Below are positions 34,999 through 46,170 of a stretch of DNA of 64,000 bases, piece after piece. Both the position numbers and the translations under genes were made by a program. The notes beneath the pieces were generated by a model. That model was given only the letters and a program-made list of their open reading frames with translations, was not told the origin of the DNA and made no database searches. The first letter of the stretch is position 1, and each line of letters starts with the position of its first letter. Location of the stretch: positions 1 through 64,000 of the forward strand of contig LLCB01000189.1 of the NCBI GenBank assembly GCA_001414345.1, written 5' to 3'. Source of the DNA: Hymenoscyphus infarciens (taxonomy: Eukaryota; Ascomycota; Leotiomycetes; Helotiales; Helotiaceae).

Positions 34999-35205
34999 GG
35001 GTGATTATCTTAGAACACCGAGAATCATCGGTGTCCAACCATATTTTCGTGAGATTTCAGTTCGGCCTTGATTCAAATACAATTCCATGATAACGAGGAA
35101 ATGAAAGCTTGAGATCGCCAATTGGGGATACGCACATCACCCATACTCACTTACTCGCTCGCTCCCGCTCACAAATACAACCCGCCTCTCTTTTCATTCT
35201 CAAAA

Positions 35206-35659
35206 ATGACCACCTCAACCCCAAACGACGACTCCTTCCAGCTCTACGACCTAAAAGTCGAAGTAGTCTGTCCCCCCGGCGCCAAAATCATCTGCGGTGC
35301 AAAAGAAGGAGATCACTTTACTCTACAAGGAGAAATGATGTATCTCCCTGCGGGCCAGGGAATAAGTATTTACAGTCTCGGTAAGCTCCCCTCCTATAAA
35401 ATACCCCCTTTCCCTTTTCCAACTTTGGATCTTTCCTTTTTAAAAACTAACGCTATGAAATGAAGCATCCGTCTTCCCTCTCCTAGCAGCAAAACAAAGA
35501 CCAACACATAAACACGACTGGATGACAACAGATGGTCTCATCGCCTGTCCGGATCCAAATTGTGGTTCTATATTGAAGATCACTAGGACCGGATTGAGGA
35601 CTTTTAGCCATGCTGAGACGACTGTTGTGGGATTGGAGGGAAATGCCTTGAGTTCTTGA
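35206..35659 (+). CDS. TIGR04076-family small protein
   Basis: Two exons (35206-35380 and 35466-35659) encode 122 residues. The N-terminal half shows YDLKVEVVCPPGAKIICGAKEGDHF and the C-terminal half ACPDPNCGSILKITRTG (given here only as its first residues, positions ~83-99). This is the layout of the TIGR04076 family found in bacteria and fungi, small proteins of unknown biochemical role. The start at 35,206 (AAAAATGAC context) is chosen because family similarity begins just after it; an in-frame ATG 84 bp upstream would add a low-complexity extension. The intron joins GISIYSL to ASVFPLLAA in frame. It sits between the Zn2Cys6 factor and GH3. Confidence 0.75.
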
Positions 35660-35911
35660 GAGAGGGAACAGAAGAGAGGGAGAGTTTTGCGGGGTAGTGA
35701 GTAATTCGAAATTGAATACTTCTACAAATCATTATAATAACATCAAAAGAAAAACTTAACGTGAACAACCATCCCACTCTTCTACAGTAGAGGAAAATCC
35801 ATGAAATCCACTTAACTTATCTGCTCCTCCAAGAGCCCAACCCAGCACAATCCGGGGATCCCCCACTATTGATACCACCACAACAAAAACATGCCAGTTC
35901 ATATCCTGGCC

Positions 35912-35927
35912 GGTACCCGCGGGTACC
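35912..35927. promoter_or_regulatory. Perfect 16-bp palindrome upstream of the GH3 gene
   Basis: GGTACCCGCGGGTACC, perfectly self-complementary, 343 bp before the beta-glucosidase start codon. It contains CCCG/CGGG arms of the kind bound by Zn2Cys6 dimers; function is inferred only. Confidence 0.4.
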
Positions 35928-36269
35928 TGACAACAGACGCAACTCCATCCCTGGTATCTCATCACCCCGACTATCGCCCCCCAAAAAGAAGCAACCCACC
36001 TTCGTGGTCCTGGAAATGAACCCCGTGAGATCTGTTCACCGATCTGGCGGAAACATCTTTGATTGGACACCGGTGACTTATCCCAAGTATCGGTCAAGAC
36101 TTACTCCACATCTCCACGCAAAGAATTGGAGCTCATAGTTTCCACGTGGAAGACTAGGGAGAGTCCGAAAGAGAAATAAAAGAATAGTTATATGTTCGTG
36201 ATGCCCCGTTATCTACTTCTCGCGGGGTAGTCAGTCGCACTCACTCACTCACATCTCCCAAGTCTCAAG

Positions 36270-38971
36270 ATGGGTTTCCTCACCAAGACAGGCTTCATTG
36301 CCACTGTCATCACTTCCCTGGTAAACTCGTCAGTTGCTACAAACACTTCACAACCATGGCTCGATACCTCCCTAGACACGGAAACGAGACTCGAAGCCTT
36401 GATGCTTCAATGGAATCGTACCCAGATGTACGCCATGGTCCAAGGTGACACTGTCGTAAGTCCCTCCTCCTTCCCAATCCCCAACAAGAAATTCGCTAAG
36501 CACCAATTTCGCACAGCTCGAAGACCAAGGAACCGGAGTCTCAGCATGCATAGGCCACATAACTGGCAACACCGAGCTAGGCCTTCCCTCAATCTGCATG
36601 GGCGACGGTCCAGCCGGCGTAGGAAATTCCCTAGACAACGTAACAACATTCCCAGCCCCAGTCCTAGACGCAGCAACCTGGAACACCACGCTCATGTACC
36701 TCTACGGCCAGGCCTTGGGTCAAGAACACAAATCCAAAGCGCGAAACGTCGTCCTCAGTCCAACCATAAACATCCTTCGCTCCCCCCTCTGGGGCCGAGC
36801 AGGCGAGACATTCTCAGAAGATCAGTACTTGACTAGTAAGCTTGCGGTAGCCCAGGTCCTAGGGATCCAAAGCCAGAAAATGCTTGCGTGTCCGAAACAT
36901 TTTGCGGCATATAATCAGGATCGGAATCGGTTTGGTCTTGATCCTGAGTGGGTGGCTTATGACTCGAGTGTTGAAATGAGGGTTTTACATGAACTATACC
37001 TGCCTGCTTTCAAGGCTGCTGTTCAGGAAGGGAACGCGGCTGCGATCATGTGTTCGTATAACAAACTGAACGGCCAATACACTTGTGAGAATGAGTGGTT
37101 ACTCAATCTCTTGAAAGAGGATTGGGGTTTCGACGGGTATGTAGTTGCGGATTGGTATTTTTCTGTTCGAAGCACTGTCGCTGCTGCTTTGGCGGGGTTG
37201 GATCTTAGTATGCCTGGTGGGAGCTTGGTTTCTTCTTATGGATTCCCGGCGTACTATGGGGATTTGCTTGTTGAGGCTGTGGATAATGGGAGTGTGCCTT
37301 TCGAGAGGGTAGAGGATATTGTGAGGAGGATTTGGAGACCTATGATTGAGTTTGGGGTTGTGGATGAGCCTGTTACTGGGAGTTCGAAGGCTGTTGCAAG
37401 GACGCAAGCGCATTTGGATCTTGCTCAGGGATTGGTGGAGGAGGGGGCTGTGTTGTTGAAGAATGAGGATGAGACTTTGCCTATCAGTGCTGGAAAGTAC
37501 CAAAAGATTGCGGTCTTTGGAGTTGGTGCTACGAAAGCCAACCAAGTGTCTGAGAATCATGGAGGCTTGTAAGTTCTGAACCCGTTTTTTAGAAAACCCA
37601 CGAGCTAACTCAAACTCCAGTGTGATTGATGCAACAACCATAGTACAAGCGCCACTTGACGAGATAAGACGACTCGGCCAGCAAGAAAATATAACTGTTC
37701 GCTACAGCGAGGCATATCCAGGAACTGGACAATTCCCCCAAGTACCTTCAAGCATGTTCCCAAGCGGCCTCGAAGTAACTTACTACACGACCGTTGACTG
37801 GAGTGGCCCAATAAACCAATCTTTGACAGTCGGAAACATCACTTCTGCCTCATACCCCCCAGAATTATGGCAAGCTTGGCCACAAGTCTTTTCATCTGTA
37901 TACACCGGAACCTTCATGCCAAATACCACAGGTCTCTATCACTTTTCTCTCACTGGTCAGGGTGATGCCTTGCTCACCATTGACAACACCTTGATTGCCA
38001 ACATGACTGGGGCAAACTTTGGAAACACCATGCAAGGAATAATCAATCTCACAAGTGGTGTTGAAGTCTCTTTGGAAATGAAGTACTCGATGGGAGCATC
38101 CCTCTCAACCGGAGGCTATGGAATCACCTTGGGTGTCTCGGTTGGAAACACAACTCGAGATACCGACGCAGATGCTCTAGCCGCAGAAGCAGACCTGAGC
38201 ATCATTTTTGTGTCGGATCGTCATTCCGAAGGAGCGGATAACAATCTTGGCCTTTCACTTCCCGGTGACCAAGATGCGGTAATTGCTCGTTTATCGAAAC
38301 TGTCCAAAAAGACCCTCGTTGTCCTAAACACCAACTCTGCCATCCTCATGCCCTGGATCGACTCCGTCGACGCCGTGATGGAAGCATGGTACAGCGGTCA
38401 ACAGGTCGGTCTCGCCCTTGGAACCCTCCTCTTCGGCACCGTAAACCCCAGCGGCAAACTCCCAATGACATTCCCAAAAACCCTCAACGACACCATCCAA
38501 ATCTGGGAATCGCTAGAGGTAGACTTCAACGAGGGATTGTATGTGGGATATAAATGGTTCGACGAATACTCCGTAACACCCCTCTTCCCATTCGGTCATG
38601 GATTGAGTTACACGACATTTAATCTCTCCGGTCTTGAGTTGGCGAGTGCGAATGTGCAAGAAGCTGAGAGTGTGGTTGTGAGTTCCACCCTTTCGAACAC
38701 TGGTGGAGTGGCGGGAAAAGAGGTTGTGCAGGTTTATGTTTCGTACCCTGCGGCTGCGATGGAGCCGCCGAAGTTGTTGAAGGGATTCGAGAAGGTGTAT
38801 TTGGAGAGTGGGGAGGAGAAGGAGGTTGCGATTGTGATCGCGAAGGAGGATTTGAGGATTTGGGATGTCGCGATTGAGGGTTGGAGGTTGGTGGCGGGAA
38901 ATTATACCATTATGGTGGGCTTTTCGGCGAGTGATATTGTGCTGCAGGAGTCGATGTATATTTCGAGTTGA
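36270..38971 (+). CDS. Secreted GH3 beta-glucosidase with PA14 insert
   Basis: Three exons (36270-36455, 36517-37568, 37621-38971) encode 862 residues. A signal peptide occupies ~1-23 (MGFLTKTGFIATVITSLVNS). The N-terminal GH3 barrel has the K-H-F motif (PKHFAAYNQ, ~188-196) and the nucleophile Asp274 in GYVVADW, where many homologues have SDW. The second GH3 domain carries the acid/base candidate Glu616 in DRHSEGADN. A PA14 domain (~463-588; VYTGTFMPNTTGLYHFSL) is inserted in it, as in class-III fungal beta-glucosidases, and often shapes the substrate site. A fibronectin-III-like domain ends the protein (~748-858). Many N-glycosylation sites are present. The role is hydrolysis of beta-glucosides released from plant cell walls or plant glycosides outside the cell. 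Confidence 0.94.
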
Positions 38972-41900
38972 CGGGTCGGATAATGACTGGTTCTGATGTT
39001 TCTACAATCTTTTAGCTTTGAAATTGTTCGCGTTCATGGTGTTATCGTGAAGTTTTTGGCCGGAATATTGCGACATAGTAAAAGGACACCATCATGAGCC
39101 AACCAAGTCATCGAGGAACCGCAACCAGAGCCATAACAACAGTATAAGTAGGAGAACAGCTATTCGGTACCGTGATTCTAAGAGTCTGTTCATCTACGGA
39201 GTGTTTGTACAGCCTATCGAATATGGAGTTGGATCTTGACAGGTCGAAGATTTGGAGGCGGGGCGGGGGATAACTCCCCTGTAATATTTGACGTGAAAGG
39301 AGGGATGGAAGAAACACGAGAACGAGGGCGGTCCGATGGATATTGAGAGTCAATTAGAAAGAACCTCATAATCAGTCATCTTCTAATACTGCGAACTTTT
39401 TTTAGGTTTGGGAAATATATGAAGCGATGCCCATTCTGACAAAATACAAAATTTCGAAGATCTCACTCTCGAGATGAGAGGAAAAACAGCACCTCAAAAA
39501 GAGGTATTTACTGTCGAATATTACTCTACTATCGAATCTACACTAATTTCCGAACATGTCTGTTACACATATAAATGGGTTATACCTATATAGATTGTCA
39601 GTAATAGAGTGTGGTTCTTTAAATCATTATACAACTTACTTTTTTAAGAGTTTACCCCGTGAATTCTAACCCGCTCAAGGGTGCTGTAACGCATCAGGGA
39701 AAGGCTTCAGTAGTACCTAGTGTACCCGGCTGGTATTTGCCGCCATTAGGCTTTTTAACCAACTACTACTAACCATCATTCATCTTGACTTGTCCCCGTC
39801 CATCTAACCATATCTCTAGAAAGAATTTCTCGGGAGCCTTGATACTTTCACTCGCACAATCTATCTCCTTATATAAAACAATCTCCTAAGTTTTTCTCTT
39901 CTGAATTCGGTATGTTTACAAGCTCTTCTCTTTTAATATAACAAGAAAGACTTATCCTCACCTTACTACTTAATACGACAATGTACCTTTCTTTTGAGAA
40001 CGAACATATAAGTATAGAAGGTAAGCTAATACCAAACTTTTAAACTAGGAGAAAGTGCAATTTACCTTTAAAGGTAGTAAAAGTCTATAAACCTTATGGG
40101 AGCGGAATATACTAGATAAACACAACTCCACCGGCACATTCTCGCTCATACTCAAGTAAAAATCAAGTGGCTGGCCCCCGCCTGTTTCTTCTCATGGGCT
40201 GCGATCTCTAATATATGACACCACAACCATGGCACCCTAAATCGACATATTATCAAAGACAAACTACAGTGTTCCTTGTACCAGATGAGAAGGGGTCCCA
40301 TTCTGAAGAAAAAAGCAAAATAGAATGTTTACCGTCGAATATTGCTGTCAGCGAATCTTTTCTATCTCTTAGAAGTAGCGAGGTTTTAGTGCAAAGAACT
40401 TGCTACTGCTGTCGGAAAAACATTAGTCTTTTACATATGCTTTAGTACGTTAGGGGCAGCGATGTAAGAAAGTATCGTTAACCCCAAAGCAAGGCCACGT
40501 GTTCGTTGCGTATTAAATCAAGATTTCTATCTGAGCGGTTCAAACTGGCCGAGCGACGCCGTCTGTACTACACTCTCTTTCCGGCTTCTAACTTCGTATA
40601 TAATTTAACCGATTACAAATATCTATCGTAGTTGAAGAATCGAAGTTAAACTCTCTAAAAATCATTTCTCTAAAGATAAATACATAATAAAATACTTACT
40701 TAGACACTAGACTACTAAAACTTCAAATCTAGTTCCTATAAAACCACCCAGAAGGGATTTTTCTTAGAACCTCAAGTGCTAGAAGCCTACTAGAACACAT
40801 GATAGTGGAGTCCCATAAGTAAGGAGGATCTCTCGCTACCTTCTATACCCATCAATAACCCCAAAGCAGAAACAAAGTCGGAACATCTCCTTCCTCCCAC
40901 TCACACAGAAGAAGAAAAAGATATTTTCATTAAGAGAAACTTAAACAACCAACAGCAATTTAAAATTAGACAACAAGTCCCCTCTTCGCTTCTCTCTCTC
41001 TACCAGATGGGAGGGCTTACCCTGAAGCCTGAGGATGAGGTTGAAACGACTCCACCCTTTTAACAGAAGAAAGTAACACGTCCGGGTAGCATGTATGGGT
41101 GTACCAGAGCTCCGACGATCACTTGTTCGATGCCGGTTGCTCACAGTGTTAGGTATGGATGAAGGTTTGATATTCCAGGTTGTTTTCTGAACAGCATCTC
41201 TTATGAATCTTCCACAGGGAAGTATAAGCTTCTCTCTCGTAGAAAACAATTAGCGGAAGGAAGGACATGGAATCTGGGCTGGAAAACTTAAGAAACCTGC
41301 AAATAAACAACAGCGCGGTACGAAGGAGAAAAATGCGAATGGTGGGAGAAGAAAGCAAAAACAACTACGTGGCACTCGAATTTTGATAGCAAGTCTCAAT
41401 TGATTTACTGTAGTGAGAGCAATAGAAGTACGCCAAAGTACTAAGAATCCGATGCTAAGCGCATCAAACAACCACCCATTACTCCAACAAACATTTCCTT
41501 TTCTATGAACCTATGTAAAGTATTTCTCAAGCTTATCAATACCTGTTCTCTAAAACCAGCATTTACTTAACAAGACCCACTAAACCCTCCAACCAAAAGC
41601 AACTACTTCACTAAACAAAGTAACTAGACTCTCACCAAGAACTCAAACCAAGAATCTAAACCAACTTCCTTTATAGACCAAGTATAATGCAAGAATTCCT
41701 GAAATCCAAAAGGTCGGAATAATAAAGGAAAAGATGATCGCGGGTGTTCACAACAAACCAAGGGGACCCTCTCAAGACCCTCCGAGCCCATAATAAAAAA
41801 TTCAGGAAATCTACACTTGAGAAGTAGATCCTCCTCTGCCCTGCCAAAATAGAAAACAAATAAAAAGCCCGGGAAAGATTCGACAACAACCCAAAAATCG

Positions 41901-42530
41901 ACAACAAATCCCCTATTTCACCTTGCCATTTACTACCTATAAGGGAAAAGGCCTTCAATACTACATATAAAGTTCAAACGACTCCGCGCTATTAGTTGCA
42001 TGTAGCTTTTGCGAAATTCAGGGGATACACTCAAGCTTCAGAGGGTCTCGTCGTTGACTCCTGTATTCCAACCTTGGATTCTCAAGACGAAAAGCTTCCT
42101 CGTGCTTCTTAGTTAACATAAATTAATTCCTTAATCGGAGTGACAGTTGGATTATTCTTGAGAAGCAACAAAACCTCCGAAGTTATCGCTTTGGATTTTT
42201 TTAGCAGAACTTGCTTATAACATGGGAAGTGTGTTCTTAAGACCCTGACGGCTTCAGACAATGTGGTTAGGCTCTTCACGTTGATGGGATAAGGTTCGAC
42301 CTTCAATTTTGAATTTGTACAGCAGCCGAGCCCTTCTCCTATGATAACAAATTGCAGAAGGAAAAACTAGGTTCTTACGAAACAAGAGACAACACATGCA
42401 AGTAGTTAGAAACACTAGAAACAAATGCGCAGCTATTTTATAAGATAAATTCTTATAGTTTACATGTGTAAATACGAGCAACAGAGGTATGACATAATAA
42501 GTGGTAGTTTAAGGTCCCTAGTATCCCTTC
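38972..42530. other. Gene-free region with degenerate repeats
   Basis: Open frames stay below ~105 codons and none resembles a known protein. Diverged internal repeats can be seen, for example a segment with GTCGAATATT at about 39,505-39,545 recurring at about 40,330-40,365, and GACAACAARTCCCCT at 40,970 and 41,900. AT content rises stepwise towards 42,530. It is probably old, partly decayed repeat sequence. Confidence 0.45.
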
Positions 42531-42720
42531 GTCGTACTACTATATAACTCACGTGTACTAGTGGAACGCGGTTCTAATCTCATATTTCTAGCTCTAACAC
42601 GACTAATTAATTTTAATTATTCTATTATTCTCTAAACTATATAATAATAGATAACGATATAGAAATTAAATAATTATTATCTTATATATAAAAGGTTCTC
42701 TCTACTCGAAGTTTCCTAGT
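42531..42720. other. Border of AT-rich block 2
   Basis: Composition drops sharply to RIP-like TA-rich sequence at about 42,600. No gene is seen. Confidence 0.5.
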
Positions 42721-44607
42721 TATAATAGCTAGCTATCTTAAATTACTATTATAAAAGATATTAGTTTCTATAAACTACTAAAGATATTAAGATTCAAAGC
42801 TATATATATTAGCTTTTAACTCTTCTTATTCAGTATTACTTATATTAGAAAGGTTTTAGCTATTATTATTACTAAACTTTTATATTATTTAACCTTCTAT
42901 ATATAAATACTTCTACTCTAGGCTAATTTCGTCTTTTCTTTTATATTAAAGTCTAGTATCTATATACTTTATTTAACTAAATAGACTCTTATATATCTCT
43001 TTTATAATAGTATATATTTTATACTATTATATAAAAAGACTAAACTCTTCTTTACTAGTAATAGTATAAATAATAGCTCTTTTAAGTACATTAGTATACT
43101 TATTTCGTTTTAGAGCTAGTTTAGATTAGTTATACTATAAATAACCTTAAATAGCTAGGAAATTAGAGACTTTCTAGATAGCTAGTAATATTAGAGTTTA
43201 GTATTAGTTATTACTTACTAGTAAAAATTATATATTATATATTAAGAAAGTAGAATAAACTAAGTATTTTTAAGGCTTCTAATAACTCTCTTAGTATAGA
43301 GAATATTATCTAAGGTTTAGTAAAAAGTTAATATACTATAGTTATTATAAAGGCTTTTAAATCTAATCTTATACTCTCTCTTCTCTCTAAATCGATATCT
43401 TTGAAATATTAAACTTAGTTCTACTAAATAGTATTAAGTAATAACCTCTTTCTAGAGCTATCTCGCTTTCTAAAAGCTACTTAAATAGCACTTATATACT
43501 AAAGAATAGAAGATTCTAATAAAATAATAAATAAGACTTCTTAACTATAAACTAGATATAGATAATATATAGATAAGATAGATAAGATAGAGGTAAAAGT
43601 AAAAGAAAAAAAGAATTAGCTAGCTAAGATAGATAAAATTATAAGTAAACTTCGAAGTTAATAACTAAATCCTACTTCTAAACTCTCTCTAATCTCACTC
43701 TCTTTTGAACTTTTATTTAAACTCTTCTTTACTTTTAAGCCTGAATTTAAAACTCTTTTACTTATAGGCCTCTGCCTCTAATACCTTTCTACTACTTTAT
43801 ATATATTTAAAAATATCTCTACTAGTAAATAACTAAAAAGACTATAGTTATAAACTAAATCCTAGCTACTACTAAGTATTAGAAGAGAGAGAAGTAGAAT
43901 TAGAAGAAGATTATACTAAAGAAACGTTTGCTTTTCAAGTATAGCTATACTTAAGAAGATACTAGAATTAGAACGCTTCTTTTATATATAAGATAAGATT
44001 ATATCTTAGCTCTAGAACGCGTTTACTATACTTAAGAGATACTAGAATTATAACTTTACTAAAATAGTAAACGACCTTTTAGCTATAGATAAGGAGATAT
44101 ACTAAAACGCTAAGTTACTTATAATTAGTACTCTAGTTTAAAAGAATACTTCTCTATTCTTATCTAGTTTAGCTTAGAACTCTCTATACTCTAATAGTAA
44201 CTCTTCTTTGAAATTAGAAGATAATTATAAATAATCTCTTAAGTATCTTAATTTAGATCTAAATTACTAAAGAGAATAAGATAATATAATAACTTTAGTA
44301 ATAACTTTGCTTTTAACTAGCTAAAACTGTCTCTTTTATTATTTTAAACTTTAGATAGTATTTTTAACTTTTAGTAATAACTCTTTTAACTAGCTAAAAC
44401 TATCTCTTTTATTATCTCTAGATACTTAGATAATAATTTTAACTTTAATAACTTAGTAATAACTTTGCTTTTAACTAGCTAAAACTCTATTAACTCTAGT
44501 AAGAAGTCTTTTTTACTTTCTTTTACTTCTAGCTAAGCTAGAAGTCTTTTTTAATTTAAATTTTTTAAATTAGATATAAATTAGTATACTTTTAAAATAA
44601 ACTCTTA

Positions 44608-45359
44608 TATAACGTATTTTTAAGTTAAAAACACTCTAAGAAGCCTTATTTTTAGAAGTAAGAACTCTACTATATATATAGAGAAAAGAGGTTATATAAG
44701 ACTCTATTTTCTTATAATATACCTCTTAAGTCTAGAAGAGACAACTTCCTAAGCTTATAATAATAGTAGACTAGATTATAAAAGAACCTCTTAACTATAT
44801 CGCTCTCTATTCCTACTATAAAGAGTCCTACGTATTCTTAAGAGTAAAGTCCTACTCCTAGATTCTATCTAACTTCTTCTCTTATACTCTAGCACGTTAT
44901 TAGCTCTAGCTTTTTAGTGAAGATAGCGGGTAGCGTTCGTAGATATAATAGCTCGTAGTTAGCGTTGTATTTGTGCTAGCTTCGTAGAGTACTAGACTTC
45001 TGAATTCGAATATATCTTCGAGCACCTCTTAGAGTTTCCGGTTTAAAAAGGCACCTCTGAGAGTGACGGTGGCTAGCGTCGTAGCTAGGCTAGCTAGGCT
45101 TTCGAATACTCGTCGAACGTAAGTATCGAGAGGTTAGTTACGCTAACTCTAATAGCGGAGAGCGTTCTAAATACGTAGCAACGTTAAATACGTAAGCAGA
45201 AGTTAAAGTTATAAGAGTACACTATAAGTGTAAACCGGGCTTATAACTATAACGTATTTTTAGGTTGAAAACGCTCTAAAGAGCCTTATATTCGAAGGTG
45301 AAAACTCTGCTATATATATAGAGAAAAGAGGTTATATAAGACTCTATTTTCTTATAATA
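44608..45359 (+). mobile_element. TRIM-like miniature LTR element nested in block 2
   Basis: Two 112-bp direct repeats (44,608-44,719 and 45,248-45,359) begin TATAACGTATTTTT and end CTTATAATA, and enclose 528 bp with no coding capacity. The flanks are TCTTA (44,603-44,607) and TCTTT (45,360-45,364), a 4-of-5 match for a target-site duplication. The interior is GC-richer and keeps CG dinucleotides, for example around 44,930-45,200, unlike the surrounding RIP-mutated element. Total 752 bp, the size range of terminal-repeat retrotransposons in miniature. Confidence 0.65.
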
Positions 45360-45818
45360 TCTTTATTAAGATATTACTATTATCTATAATATTACCTCTT
45401 AATATTCGCTTCTAACTCTACTCTAAATTTACTTTTAACTTTTAAACTTTTTTCTAACTTTATTTTAAACTTTTTCTAATCTACTAGATAGATTAGACTA
45501 TACTCTTTTAGTAAATACGAATACGAAGACTTACTTTTAATATAGAAGGATTAGAAACAAAGTCTCTTTTATAAGTATCTATAGTTATAATTTAGACTTA
45601 AAACTACTATCTTAATATCTTACTTATAATAATTTTAATAAATAAAGTATCTTTAAACTAGGTTAGCTATAATTTAGATACTAACTAACTTATAATAAAA
45701 ATAATAACACTTATACTATCTTAATTTAGCTTTAATAAAGATACTATAGTATTTTAACTTAGTCTTAAATAATAAGATATATAGACTTAGAGACGAGTCT
45801 TTTTTTAAAGAAGGAGAA

Positions 45819-46170
45819 TATAATAGTCTATTACCTAGGCTATCCTAGATAGCTAGAAGTCTCTACTATATATAAGGTTTCAGTAGTTATTATTTTATAT
45901 TATCTATTTTAAGAAGATTATATATATCCGAGCTTTTAAACGTACTTCGTAGAGTTTAGGCTTTTATATTAGCTAACGTATATCGTTGTTCGGTTTTAGA
46001 CTCTTTTAAATTATTCGAACCTCTTATATATAGTAGCCTACTCTTTTAGAGTTAGAAAAGGCTAGTTTAGCTATTTCTTCTATATTAGAGCCTAGTATCT
46101 AGATATATTATTCTACTAAACGTACTTCTATATACCTCTTCTATAATAGTATATATTTTATACTATTATA
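45819..46170 (+). repeat. LTR of the Gag-only family (352 bp)
   Basis: Starts TATAATAGTCTATTACCTAG, ends TACTATTATA and is preceded by a purine-rich tract (AAAGAAGGAGAA). It contains the longer-LTR module around 45,920-45,945, as copy 2 does. Confidence 0.7.

Larger units (their letters stand above)
42721..46170 (+). mobile_element. Degenerate Gag-only LTR element, chimeric LTRs
   Basis: A 311-bp 5' LTR (42,721-43,031) is followed by the same interior start as copy 1 (TAAAAAGACTAAACTCTTCT) and by RIP-degraded Gag-like sequence. A purine tract and a 352-bp 3' LTR (45,819-46,170) follow. The two LTRs differ in length because only the 3' one has the extra palindromic module. The flanks CTAGT (left) and GACTC (right) do not match, so this is a recombinant or a rearranged copy, not a simple insertion. 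A TRIM-like element is nested inside. Confidence 0.65.

Noticed and set aside
35756..36097. 113-codon minus-strand frame between TIGR04076 and GH3 genes
   Set aside because: Trp/Gly/Val-biased translation of a promoter region containing a palindrome; no family, no start context.
37099..37641. 180-codon antisense frame in the GH3 gene
   Set aside because: Shadow of the conserved GH3 reading frame; no motif of its own.
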